NCBI RefSeq assembly: GCF_022811725.1
Contig: NZ_CP094527.1
Location: 1,612,001 to 1,676,000 of the forward strand
DNA length: 64,000 nucleotides
DNA from: Mucilaginibacter sp. SMC90
Lineage (GTDB): Bacteria > Bacteroidota > Bacteroidia > Sphingobacteriales > Sphingobacteriaceae
Direction: 5' to 3'
Shown here piece after piece: positions 45,773-55,144 of the stretch. The notes under the pieces are model-generated. The model searched no databases. It was not told the origin of the DNA and saw only the letters and a list, made by a program, of their open reading frames with translations. Within the stretch, counting starts at the first letter, position 1, and every line of letters begins with the position of its first letter. The translations under genes and the position numbers were made by a program.

Positions 45773-47755
45773 ATGGATATTTTAACAAAACGAAAAAAGT
45801 CGATCCTTAGGCTCCTTCCTGAGCTTGGCATGGATGAACTCGTGCATTTCGTTTCTGGCGGAGATCTTTATCTTAATTACCCTGATCTTTTTTACGAGCC
45901 GCTGACAGGTCGGAAAGACCATTTCAGCAATCGCAAGCTTGCTTTGTTATGTCTCGCAGGCGTTCTATACTATCGTTTTTTATTGAAACTTGACCGTAAG
46001 ATAGATACAAATCAAAGTGCGTTCAATCCTGAAACTGACCTGGAGTTCATAACTACGGTTGAATCAAGTGTCAGGATACTATCCCTCTTATTCAAACCCG
46101 CTTCTCCGTTTTGGGCACGTTGGGGAACGCGACGGGGAGAATTTATTGAGGGTATGCAGATCGATTTTGCGTTTAAGCAATATATGAAAGACACAAATCC
46201 TTTTCACGTACACAGAAAAGAAGTGACCATGGAGCTTTACACCAAACTGGCAAGAGGAAAATGCGCTTTTGGAAAATCGGCTGTCGACGGCATTTCCATT
46301 TTATATCAAACTAACCACCAGGTCAGCGGGACAATCATGCAAATACATGATAATTTTATGGTTGCCTGGTCGATCATCGATGATCTGGAGGATTTTCGAA
46401 AGGATATTGAAAACCCGCAGATTAATTACTGCATTTGGAAGTTGTCAAATTATTATCACGATAATTTGATTGATTATCAGTTTTTTACAACGACGGAACA
46501 TGTTAAATATCTTTTTCTTTCTGGTGTGGGTTATACCTGCTATGAAGATGCTGTTCATGTTCTGGAAGGGATTTTGACATCCCTCAAAGACATTCCTAAT
46601 GCCCATTTTTTATCAGGTATTATCCAGTTAAAGAAAAGAGAATACAAGCTAAAACAGCTCGCAATTTTGGGCTATCTGGATAAGTTTAATGCTACCTTTA
46701 CCAATCACGGCAATAAAAAGTTACAACAATACCTTAACAAACAGTCTTTACAATACGGTAAAGAACGGGCTGTCAATTATATTTCCAGCAGGCAAAATGA
46801 AAATGGAAGTTGGCACGATTATGAACTGCCCTTTGCCGGCACGAGTAACGTCTGGATAACCTCCTATGTCTTGACCCAAACGAATACAGCGCTGAAAAGC
46901 GCGGGTCAGGTAGAACGAGCAATAAACTTTCTAAAAGACAACAAATCAGGCTCACTATGGGGTTATAACAAGCTATGGTTATCGGATGCTGATTCTACTA
47001 CCTGCTCACTTTTGGCGTTTCACCTGAATAACGAAAGTGTTGAAAACGAATTATCCGGCTGGCTTACCTTTCAGGCAACAGATGGGGGCTTCAAGACATA
47101 CGACAGTCATGAGAGCTTAGTTGCCGCGTTAAACTTAAGGCAGCGCACCAGGGACATCACGGCGGGATGGACCGGGAGTCATCTTTGTGTGAGTGCCCTT
47201 GCCTATTATTTTTTATATCATAAAGGATTGAGCAATACGAAAGCTTTCAAAAAGCTGAATGATTATATACTTAAAAACCGAAACGACCGGCAATTGTGGG
47301 ATGCCTACTGGTGGACCTCGCCTGTCTATTCTACAAGTTATGTGCTTCAGACAATGATCCGTTATAACTTTAAGAAATACCGAGACATTATTGAAAGCTC
47401 AATTGCCGCTTTGCTTGCTATGCGCAACCGCGATTTCAGTTATGCTGACGAACGGGGAGAAGTTAGCTGTTTTTACACCGCACTGGTGATGAAAGTTTTA
47501 ATTGAATATAATAAGGTTGTTCCTGTTTACGGGAATGAGATAAAGCAGATCAGTAGCTGGCTTTTACACCAGCAGTTGTCGGATGGCTCTTTCCCTTCCA
47601 GCTATTGTCTCAAGACCCCGGCGCCAAATGTGATTGGGTATGTCAATTCAAAAGATTGGAAGGCAGCAAATAAAACAAACGCGAACGCCGTACGCGACGA
47701 CTTTCACCGGGTTTTCACTACTGCTTCATGTATTAATGCGATGATCGATCTATGA
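45773..47755 (+). CDS. Class I isoprenoid synthase-like / terpene cyclase-like fusion protein
   Basis: 660 residues from the ATG 45773 (MDILTKRKKS); an earlier TTG at 45734 lies inside the hairpin and is unlikely. Residues about 50-330 are all-helical with WSIIDDLEDFRKD (Asp-rich DDLED at 203-207), as in class I isoprenoid synthases. Residues about 335-660 are an alpha-barrel with QW-like repeats: QNENGSW (341-347), QATDGGF (434-440), QQLSDGSF (600-607), and DADSTT (405-410), similar to the DxDD/DxDTT acid of class II cyclases. It may make or attach a terpenoid. Loss of catalysis and use as a peptide-binding barrel is the alternative. Overlaps the next gene in an ATGA. Confidence 0.72.
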   Translation: MDILTKRKKSILRLLPELGMDELVHFVSGGDLYLNYPDLFYEPLTGRKDHFSNRKLALLCLAGVLYYRFLLKLDRKIDTNQSAFNPETDLEFITTVESSVRILSLLFKPASPFWARWGTRRGEFIEGMQIDFAFKQYMKDTNPFHVHRKEVTMELYTKLARGKCAFGKSAVDGISILYQTNHQVSGTIMQIHDNFMVAWSIIDDLEDFRKDIENPQINYCIWKLSNYYHDNLIDYQFFTTTEHVKYLFLSGVGYTCYEDAVHVLEGILTSLKDIPNAHFLSGIIQLKKREYKLKQLAILGYLDKFNATFTNHGNKKLQQYLNKQSLQYGKERAVNYISSRQNENGSWHDYELPFAGTSNVWITSYVLTQTNTALKSAGQVERAINFLKDNKSGSLWGYNKLWLSDADSTTCSLLAFHLNNESVENELSGWLTFQATDGGFKTYDSHESLVAALNLRQRTRDITAGWTGSHLCVSALAYYFLYHKGLSNTKAFKKLNDYILKNRNDRQLWDAYWWTSPVYSTSYVLQTMIRYNFKKYRDIIESSIAALLAMRNRDFSYADERGEVSCFYTALVMKVLIEYNKVVPVYGNEIKQISSWLLHQQLSDGSFPSSYCLKTPAPNVIGYVNSKDWKAANKTNANAVRDDFHRVFTTASCINAMIDL

Positions 47756-49008
47756 CTACGACTAATTTTCAATTGATACCACACAAAGCAGCAGGAATCC
47801 AGATTGAGCCATTTGCGTCAAGTAGCAGCTTTTTACTAATCAGGGAAGATCTTGATAACAAACAATACCTGAACATCAACATAATGACGGCTGAGGTGCT
47901 CAGGCTGATTGACGGAAAAACTACCGTAGAACAGATCGCCGGCTGTTTTAATCAAAAATATAACAGCGATATACCCTGTGACAGTTTTTATAATCTCCTT
48001 TTCGACGGTGAGCTGGCAAGGCTGAACATTGTAAGCCCTGAACAGTTCAGCGATGAACCCGCATCGGCTGTCAATATTTCTCCCTTTAAGAGGAAGGATA
48101 AGTATTTAATATTAAAGATTAAACTTCTCAATAAAGATTGGGTACACCGGCTCAGCCAGCCGTTTAAATTCCTTTTTCAAAAAGCATCATTTTATCAGCT
48201 TATGTTAGGAATGCTGGTTTTTTTAAGCTTTTTCTTCTTAACCAGCAACCTGGGCTTTGATCAGATCCGTTTCTACCTGAGCAGCCATTATTCCTTTGGC
48301 TTTTTAGTGATCTATCTGGTAAGTCTGCTTTTGCATGAACTTGGACATTCGGCAGCAAGTATTAAATTTGGTGCGGATCACAGTGAAATAGGATTTGGAT
48401 TTTATTTAATCACTCCTGTTCTTTACGCCAATGTAACCGATGTCTGGCGGCTGAAGAAGCCGCAAAGGCTGATTATTGATCTGGCAGGAGTTTTTATGCA
48501 ATTCCTGGTTAGCTGTACGGGAGTTGTCCTGTATTTCTTTTTTGAGATCGAGATTATCAAATACTTTGCGCTTTTTGTATTCCTGACCAGCCTGGTAAAC
48601 CTAAACCCGTTCCTCAGGTTCGATGGTTACTGGTTCCTGACAGATGTTACAGGAACTTTTAACTTGCGGTATCACTCAGATAAATTATTCTTTAAATTTC
48701 TGCGATGGCTTACCGGGCGGACAGCGTGGCCGCTCACCAGCAGGGAAAATGTCTGGCTCTTTTTGTATTCATGCGCCAGCTGGACATTTCGCATCGGGTT
48801 TATATTTAGCGTAGCCTGGTATGGACGCCATATACTGACGTTCCCGATTTACCTTCCCCAAAAGATCATTAATGCATTTGAACATATAAGAGATTTTGGT
48901 TATTTAACCGATATAATAATGAGCTGTATGCTGCCGGGGTTTTTCTATTTCATGATATACAAGACCATAAGGGATTTCTATAAACACCTCAAACCTGAAA
49001 CAAGATGA
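47752..49008 (+). CDS. M50-family membrane metalloprotease with PqqD-like N-terminus
   Basis: 418 residues. Residues about 15-95 (NIMTAEVLRLIDGKTTVEQI) look like a PqqD-type peptide recognition domain. Then come membrane segments, the zinc site HELGH at 195-199 in a helix, and NLNPFLRFDGYW at 283-294, which supplies the third ligand Asp291. This is the site-2-protease arrangement found in many bacteriocin and radical SAM peptide operons, where it is thought to mature or export the peptide. Overlaps both neighbours by 4 bp. Confidence 0.85.
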   Translation: MTTTNFQLIPHKAAGIQIEPFASSSSFLLIREDLDNKQYLNINIMTAEVLRLIDGKTTVEQIAGCFNQKYNSDIPCDSFYNLLFDGELARLNIVSPEQFSDEPASAVNISPFKRKDKYLILKIKLLNKDWVHRLSQPFKFLFQKASFYQLMLGMLVFLSFFFLTSNLGFDQIRFYLSSHYSFGFLVIYLVSLLLHELGHSAASIKFGADHSEIGFGFYLITPVLYANVTDVWRLKKPQRLIIDLAGVFMQFLVSCTGVVLYFFFEIEIIKYFALFVFLTSLVNLNPFLRFDGYWFLTDVTGTFNLRYHSDKLFFKFLRWLTGRTAWPLTSRENVWLFLYSCASWTFRIGFIFSVAWYGRHILTFPIYLPQKIINAFEHIRDFGYLTDIIMSCMLPGFFYFMIYKTIRDFYKHLKPETR

Positions 49009-50411
49009 AATATAAAGTATCAAACTTCAACATTTTTAGTTGTGCCATCAATGAATCCGGGAAGAGGGTGCTAATGAATACCTATTCGGGTCAGACACTG
49101 GTGGTCAGTAAATATTGCCATGAGTTTCTGCTGGATGGCCGATTATCTGAAATTCCCGAACTCATTACCCGAAAACTGATCGATGTTGGCGCCGTTGTCG
49201 AGGCAGAGAAAGATGAGTTAAAAACCGTCATTGACGAAAATGATGAAGGGGGCACCACCGGTCAAAATCTCTACCAGGTGATCATGCCTTCCGCGTTTTG
49301 CCAGCTTGGCTGTCACTATTGTGGGCAACAACATGCAAAAAACAGCCTGGCACCTGCGCTGTTTACAGCGCTGATAGACAGGATCAGGAAAAAACTGGAA
49401 AGTAAGCGTTACAAAAGCTTGACTATTGCCTGGTTTGGCGGAGAGCCCTTACTCGCTCTGAATACGATACGGTCTCTGACGAAACTGTTGCTGGAGCTAT
49501 GTGAAGAATTTGAAATTGCATATTCCGCCAGGATCGTTACAAATGGTATGAGCCTGAAAGAAACAGTTTTCCGAGAACTTACGACAGATCTTCATATCAG
49601 GAGCATTGAGGTTACCCTGGACGGCACCCGGGAATTTCACGATCAAAACAGATTTACCAAAGAGGGAACGCCTTCTTTTGATATTATATTTAACAACTTG
49701 ATGACGTTGTTCCAATTGCCCCAATATGATGTCAAAAAATGTGAAGTCACTATTCGTTGTAACGTTAACCAACAAAATGCGGATTCCGTTGCGGCATTAA
49801 TTGAATTATTTCATAAGCATGAGTTTCAAAAAAAAATCGCTTATTTCTATGCTGTTGGCATTTATTCCTGGGGGAACGATGCACATGAACAATCATTGAC
49901 GAAAGAAGAATTCGCCGGGCGGGAATTAGTTTGGAATACGCAGTTGCGAAAGCTTGGATTTAAGATATTTGTTAAGCCCGCCAGAAAAAAGGTCGTTTGT
50001 ATGACGGTAGACAAGAACGCTGATGTTTACGATGCATACGGGAATATATTCAATTGCACAGAGACGCCGTATGTTAATGTTTATAAGGGGACAGACCATC
50101 AATTCGGTCATCTGATGTTCTCCGGGGAATCACAAGGCAGCAGAAACGTGCTTTCGGATTGGCATAATACTTTACGAAAAGGTACCTTTCAATGTTCCGG
50201 TTGCCCCGTTTTACCTGTTTGCGGGGGGAGCTGCCCGAAGTCATGGCATGAGGACATGCGTGCCTGTCCAACTTTTAAATTCAATAATCCCGAGAAACTT
50301 CTCATGTACTATCTGGAAAACAAAAGGCAGGAGTTAACTGGTGTTGAAAAAGAGGGATTGGCAATTTTTCATCAGGACAAAAAGTGGGTCGCAGATTACC
50401 TTGATGCTTAA
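49005..50411 (+). CDS. Radical SAM/SPASM peptide maturase
   Basis: 468 residues. An N-terminal small domain (about 1-80) of recognition-element type; the [4Fe-4S] motif C99-x3-C103-x2-C106 in SAFCQLGCHYCGQQH; WFGGEPLL for SAM binding; and a C-terminal SPASM domain with FNCTETP, FQCSGCPVLPVCGGSCPK and RACPTF for auxiliary clusters. Such enzymes cross-link Cys or unactivated carbons in peptide substrates. The precursor with two Cys and Gly-rich core is the obvious substrate (inferred). Confidence 0.92.
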   Translation: MKYKVSNFNIFSCAINESGKRVLMNTYSGQTLVVSKYCHEFLLDGRLSEIPELITRKLIDVGAVVEAEKDELKTVIDENDEGGTTGQNLYQVIMPSAFCQLGCHYCGQQHAKNSLAPALFTALIDRIRKKLESKRYKSLTIAWFGGEPLLALNTIRSLTKLLLELCEEFEIAYSARIVTNGMSLKETVFRELTTDLHIRSIEVTLDGTREFHDQNRFTKEGTPSFDIIFNNLMTLFQLPQYDVKKCEVTIRCNVNQQNADSVAALIELFHKHEFQKKIAYFYAVGIYSWGNDAHEQSLTKEEFAGRELVWNTQLRKLGFKIFVKPARKKVVCMTVDKNADVYDAYGNIFNCTETPYVNVYKGTDHQFGHLMFSGESQGSRNVLSDWHNTLRKGTFQCSGCPVLPVCGGSCPKSWHEDMRACPTFKFNNPEKLLMYYLENKRQELTGVEKEGLAIFHQDKKWVADYLDA

Positions 50412-50420
50412 GTTAAAGAA

Positions 50421-51014
50421 ATGAGCATAAAGTTGTCTAAATATCTGATCATTGTTCCAGAGGAAACCGCCTTATCGTGTCCGGGTGATAAATTACTTTT
50501 GTTTTCTTTGCGTACCGCTAAGCTTATCAAAATGTCGGTATTTGCTTACAGGTTGCTGAAAAGTGATCGTTTTGATGGGCTGCCCGACACCTTGTTTATG
50601 AAATTAGTTGAGAACGAGATTCTCATTTCCGCGAAGGAATTTGAATTTGAATCTATTATTCAAAAACATATCGCTATTGCGGCGGATCTTCAGCAGGCTT
50701 TAAAGCGCTCTTTCTTTCCCGCCCCCCCTGTAAAAAGCAAACATTCTGAAGCGAATTCGAAAGCGCATTCTATCAAAGACCGGAAATGGCCCCTTGAGCT
50801 CCGGTATCAATTTGATGCAGCAGGTGAAAAGAAATATTTTCCTGCCGGGATGGCAGATTTGCTTATGGCACAAGCGCCTATATGCTGTGATTGTATCTGC
50901 TTTCCGGTCTGCGGAGCTAAAATTCCCAAACTGCCAGGAACTGTTGACGACTGTCCTATTAGAATCGAGGAAATAAGGGCCTTAATAACCGATACCGTTT
51001 CATTTATGCCTTGA
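50421..51014 (+). CDS. Radical-SAM-less accessory protein with SPASM-like Cys motif
   Basis: 197 residues. The first 80 residues (KYLIIVPEETALSCPGDKLL, then AYRLLKSDRFDGLPDTL) parallel the N-terminal domain of the preceding maturase. The end carries C155 C156-x-C158-x-C160-x3-C164-G and C178 in DDCP, aligning with the CSGCPVLPVCGG...ACP of that enzyme's SPASM domain. The SAM-binding barrel between them is absent; about 50 residues of linker take its place. It probably derives from a maturase by internal loss and could present the leader or hold a cluster. Starts 9 bp after the maturase stop. Confidence 0.65.
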   Translation: MSIKLSKYLIIVPEETALSCPGDKLLLFSLRTAKLIKMSVFAYRLLKSDRFDGLPDTLFMKLVENEILISAKEFEFESIIQKHIAIAADLQQALKRSFFPAPPVKSKHSEANSKAHSIKDRKWPLELRYQFDAAGEKKYFPAGMADLLMAQAPICCDCICFPVCGAKIPKLPGTVDDCPIRIEEIRALITDTVSFMP

Positions 51015-51015
51015 T

Positions 51016-51876
51016 ATGGAAGCAATATTTAGGAGTGTTCTTCCGGAGTTAAAAGTTTACGATCAGCTTATGATGCAGACGTTGAACAGGTGTTTATCAG
51101 CCTCAGAAAAACAGATGTTTTTTTACTTATCAGAGCGTTATACGAAAGGCATTACCGCCGCCCGGGCAAACAGGCTCATTGAATCAAGCTTTTATTTTCG
51201 CGAGAACGGCTCATTGAATCTCCTTTACGGTTTTAGCGACATGCTTAATTTATTAACTGAAAAGGTATATCTATCCGCCAAGTCCTACCAGCTTTTTAAG
51301 TTGCGGAAAAAAGACGAGGCAATGGCTATGGTGGACGAAGTGTTAAAAAAAAGCGGCCTACTGCAAAGTCTGGGTTTTAGTTTCCTGCTTTTTAACGATA
51401 TTCAACAATATCATAATTTAGGAAGGATACATATTGCTTATGAAGACCATGATATGGCTTTTTTGATCGCACAAAATTTGTTGATTTTTTTGATGACTTG
51501 CAAAGGCTGTGATTTCAAGTTGGGATTTATGCCCGATATTGACACATCTGTTGACGGGTACCAACAGCTAAGAAACCTGATGACTATCCAAGTCCTCACC
51601 TGGTTATTGTCGGAAATACAAAAAGTATCGCTGAAATACGATATAACAGCACAAATCAGCATGTTATTTCGTGTAATTAGAAAAGAACTGAAATCATTTG
51701 TTTGTAATAATGAGGCTGACCTTAATATGTTCACATATTTGTCAGTGTTGTTATCTTTCACGAAGGGGGCCTCGGATTTTAAGCAAAAATCAACACTGTA
51801 TATATCATCCCATGATGAGCTCTTTTTCGGAAGTAATCAACATCTGGAAGCGTTAATTGAATTGTCCCAGAAATAA
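51016..51876 (+). CDS. Unrecognised helical protein of the peptide operon
   Basis: 286 residues, probably all alpha, with TPR-like spacing (DEAMAMVDEVLKKSGLL, YQLFKLRKK) and no membrane segment, metal motif or signal peptide. It starts 1 bp after the accessory gene stop and precedes the permease by 14 bp, so it is certainly part of the operon. Function unknown; a scaffold or immunity role is possible. Confidence 0.7.
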   Translation: MEAIFRSVLPELKVYDQLMMQTLNRCLSASEKQMFFYLSERYTKGITAARANRLIESSFYFRENGSLNLLYGFSDMLNLLTEKVYLSAKSYQLFKLRKKDEAMAMVDEVLKKSGLLQSLGFSFLLFNDIQQYHNLGRIHIAYEDHDMAFLIAQNLLIFLMTCKGCDFKLGFMPDIDTSVDGYQQLRNLMTIQVLTWLLSEIQKVSLKYDITAQISMLFRVIRKELKSFVCNNEADLNMFTYLSVLLSFTKGASDFKQKSTLYISSHDELFFGSNQHLEALIELSQK

Positions 51877-51890
51877 AACTATAGCGAATT

Positions 51891-54260
51891 ATGCTAAAAC
51901 ACTATCTCAAAATGACATTCCGCGATATCTGGCGGAATAAGAAATTTTCAGCCATCAATATTTTGGGACTTGCAATCGGTATGGCTGCCTTTATATTGAT
52001 CTTTCTCTGGCTACTCAATATGCTGACATTCGATCGTTTCCATAAGAACGCTGATCAGATCATGGTCATTTGCAGCCGCGATAAATATATTGACGGTGTG
52101 TACGCGTGGAGAAAGACACCTAAAATTCTGGGCGGCACTTTAAAACATGACTATCGTCAGGTGGAGGAGATGACACGGTTTGCTAATAATCAATATCTGC
52201 TGACGTTTGGGGATAAAAAATTGACGGCTAATGGCAGCTTCGTAGATCCGGGGTTTTTACAAATGTTCGATTTTCCATTGCTGAAAGGGGATCCCAAACA
52301 GGCTTTAAGTCAAAAAGACCGCATCGTTATTACGGAAAAATTTGCAAAGTCGTTATTCGGTGATGAAGATGCAATGGGGAAGGTTATCAAAGTTGACACG
52401 TCAACCTACGTCACCGTCAGCGGGGTTATGAAAGACCTGCCTGCAAACACCATGTTCGATTTTAACTATTTGCTTTCCTGGGAATATTTAAAGAAAGACC
52501 GCCTTGCAGACGAAAACTGGTCCAACAGTTCTGTGTACACTTTCGTGCAACTCAGGAATGGCTACAGCAATATCGATTTTGACAGGGAAATCGAAAATAT
52601 TTCGGCAGATCATACAAAGGACAGCGCTAACCCTTTAACGGTTCGTTTATTCACACAGCCACTGAAGCGCTTTTATCTTTATAGCGATAGCCAGAACGGG
52701 CAGTTTACCACGGGACGAATTGTGCTGGTGCAGCTGTTTGCCATTGTTGCGATCTTTATACTGGTTATTGCTGCGATCAATTTCATGAACCTAAGCACAG
52801 CAAGAAGCGAGAAGAGGGCGCGTGAAGTAGGTTTAAAAAAAGCCATTGGGACCAGTCGGTATATTTTGATCATTCAATTCCTGGTCGAAAGCCTCCTGAT
52901 GTCCTTTATAGCTTTTTTTGTGGCTATATCGATCACTTTAGTCGTCTTGCCATTTTATTCGGACCTGGTACATGTCCAGCTGTCTATACCTTTTAACAGC
53001 AGTTATTTTTGGATCGCTGTTGTCGTTTTTATTTTACTCACCGGCTTACTGGCAGGAAGTTATCCAGCCTTTTATCTTTCGTCATTCAAACCCATCGCAG
53101 TGCTCAGCGGATCTTTTAAGCCGCCGCGATCCAGGCTTAGCCTTCGCTCGGTGCTTGTGGTGCTTCAATTCACGTTTACAACCGTCCTGATCATATCCAC
53201 TATCATCGTTGAAAGGGAAATAAATTACGCGCAGGGAAGAAGTGCAGGCTATGATCAGAACAGTTTGGTTTTTACACATTTCACCGGGAAAACGGAAAAA
53301 AACTACCAGTTGATAAAAGATCAGCTCTTAAACACGGGTGCAGTGTTGTCGGTTACAAAAAGCTTATCCCCGGTTACTGAAAGTTCCGGTAATATCTGGG
53401 GCGTCTCCTGGCCGGGAAGCAGCAGGATCGATTTGAAGACAATTTTTGCGCGTTATAGCACTGATGCCGATTTTGTAAAAACGATGAAAGTTCGCTTACT
53501 GGAAGGCCGGGATATCGACAGCTATTCTTTTCCGCTCGATAGCTCCGCTATTTTATTGAATGAAAGTGCTAAAAAGGCTATCGGAATTAAGAATGTCATA
53601 GGCCTCAAAGTAAATGAAGGCGGCAGGGATTGGCATGTCGTGGGTGTAATCAGTGATTTTGTCATTGGTTCTCCCTATGAAAAGATTGCCCCGATGATCA
53701 TCGAGGGGCCCTTTTCATCGTTTAATGCTATTCATTATCGATTAAACCCTGTCAGGTCGGTTGCCGAAAACCTGGATAAGATTGGCAGCGTATTCAAAAA
53801 GCTGAATCCGGATTTTCCCTTTGAATATCAGTTTGCAGATGAGTCTTTCAACCTGAAATTCCGGGGTATGCAGGGAATGGAAAAATTGGCATTTGTTTTC
53901 GCGGGCCTTTCCATATTTATCTCTTGTCTCGGATTGCTCGGGCTCATTACTTTTGTTGGTGAGGTCAGACTCAAGGAAATAAGTATCCACAAAGTATTGG
54001 GTGCCACCACTGTTAAAGTCTTTTACCTGCTGACCTTTGATCTCTTTAAGTTGATCCTGGTCTCCTTTATATTCGCTATACCGTTTGCGTTGTATATTAA
54101 ACACATCATATTACAAAAATTTACTTATAGCATCGGTTTTTCGTTTTGGTGGTTTCTGTTTGCTGTGGTATTGTCGTTATTGCTGGCTTTACTGACCATA
54201 TGCTATCAAACGTTGAAGACAGCAAGAACAAATCCGGTTAAGGCATTAAAAGCTGAATAA
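51891..54260 (+). CDS. MacB/FtsX-type ABC transporter permease
   Basis: 789 residues in the usual Bacteroidetes layout: one N-terminal helix (FSAINILGLAIGMAAFILIF), a MacB periplasmic core, three helices with AREVGLKKAIG, a second periplasmic core, and three C-terminal helices with EISIHKVLGAT. No ATPase domain is fused and no ATPase gene lies nearby, so the energy unit must come from elsewhere. Last gene of the peptide operon; likely exports the product or protects against it. Confidence 0.9.
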   Translation: MLKHYLKMTFRDIWRNKKFSAINILGLAIGMAAFILIFLWLLNMLTFDRFHKNADQIMVICSRDKYIDGVYAWRKTPKILGGTLKHDYRQVEEMTRFANNQYLLTFGDKKLTANGSFVDPGFLQMFDFPLLKGDPKQALSQKDRIVITEKFAKSLFGDEDAMGKVIKVDTSTYVTVSGVMKDLPANTMFDFNYLLSWEYLKKDRLADENWSNSSVYTFVQLRNGYSNIDFDREIENISADHTKDSANPLTVRLFTQPLKRFYLYSDSQNGQFTTGRIVLVQLFAIVAIFILVIAAINFMNLSTARSEKRAREVGLKKAIGTSRYILIIQFLVESLLMSFIAFFVAISITLVVLPFYSDLVHVQLSIPFNSSYFWIAVVVFILLTGLLAGSYPAFYLSSFKPIAVLSGSFKPPRSRLSLRSVLVVLQFTFTTVLIISTIIVEREINYAQGRSAGYDQNSLVFTHFTGKTEKNYQLIKDQLLNTGAVLSVTKSLSPVTESSGNIWGVSWPGSSRIDLKTIFARYSTDADFVKTMKVRLLEGRDIDSYSFPLDSSAILLNESAKKAIGIKNVIGLKVNEGGRDWHVVGVISDFVIGSPYEKIAPMIIEGPFSSFNAIHYRLNPVRSVAENLDKIGSVFKKLNPDFPFEYQFADESFNLKFRGMQGMEKLAFVFAGLSIFISCLGLLGLITFVGEVRLKEISIHKVLGATTVKVFYLLTFDLFKLILVSFIFAIPFALYIKHIILQKFTYSIGFSFWWFLFAVVLSLLLALLTICYQTLKTARTNPVKALKAE

Positions 54261-54408
54261 ATATGGTGGCGGATAAGTGTTTCGGCTTAATAACGATGAA
54301 CAAAATCGGATTGATCAAAAAGTCGAAATGAGCCGAACGGGGCAATGAGTCGTCTATCCTGGATGATTATTCAGCCCCGAAATACTGTTGCCGCTGATCA
54401 GGCCTTTT

Positions 54409-54513
54409 ATGGTTAATGTTATTAGGAAGGTATTGGGAAAGACTACCCGGCATTTTCGGGAATGGGCAGCAGAAGTAAACAAAACATTGAAGTTAACAAC
54501 AATGCAGCATTGA
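54409..54513 (+). pseudogene. Possible remnant C-terminus of an NmrA/SDR-type gene
   Basis: 34 codons (VNVIRKVLGKTTRHFREWAA and on) resemble the last helices of NmrA-like NAD(P)-binding proteins, where a similar K-x-P-R-x-FREWA pattern occurs. The upstream part has no matching frame. Low certainty. Confidence 0.35.
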
Positions 54514-54877
54514 CGACATGAAAAACGAAAGCGTGACAGTTTTCCTGCTGGTTGCAATGGCTGACGGTGCGATCATGCGGCAAAGAGTGGTGGATATTGC
54601 CCAAACTAAAAGCAACGCAACCTCAAATATGGCCACATCAAAACTTACAAGTAATACCGGCAGATGTATCGATCATAGATAGTATAACATCCGGAGGCAC
54701 TGAAAAGAAGAACCTGATACTGCTGCAACCCCCAGTATCCATAAATAAAACTAAATGTGGATGCAAAGCATATAAAGTAACCGACATCTGGCCTGCATTG
54801 GAGAAGTGATGGGCATGAGCCGTTTCTTGTAGGTGCATATGCTTATCTAAAGAAAATTGGCATTGTCACTTTCTGCC
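54514..54877. other. Gap without a supported gene
   Basis: An 85-codon frame at 54552-54809 has no ribosome site and no recognisable content. The sequence looks like decayed or intergenic DNA. Confidence 0.45.
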
Positions 54878-55144
54878 CTAACTCGCAGCGCGTGGCAATG
54901 GAAAAGGATTCTGATCCCTGTACCAATGAATCGCTTGGGTGATTTCGTTTTCCTGCACCTGTTCCTTGCTAACCATTTTAAACACTAATTTTCTCCCACT
55001 TATGGTAGCTGTTACCAGGACTTCGTTCTCCCCGAGGTTAATCTCATCTTCCAGGGGATCTAAAACGTATACCCTCGAATCAAGTTCAGGGATAATGATC
55101 ACGTCAATACCGTAACTCGAAATCAAATAGTAGGTTTTCTCCAT
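54878..55144 (-). CDS. Small hypothetical protein
   Basis: 88 residues, soluble, with alternating hydrophobic residues in the first 60 (YYLISSYGIDVIIIPELDS) suggesting a beta-rich fold. No family recognised. Isolated, with AT-rich DNA upstream that could hold a promoter. Confidence 0.5.
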   Translation of the reverse strand: MEKTYYLISSYGIDVIIIPELDSRVYVLDPLEDEINLGENEVLVTATISGRKLVFKMVSKEQVQENEITQAIHWYRDQNPFPLPRAAS

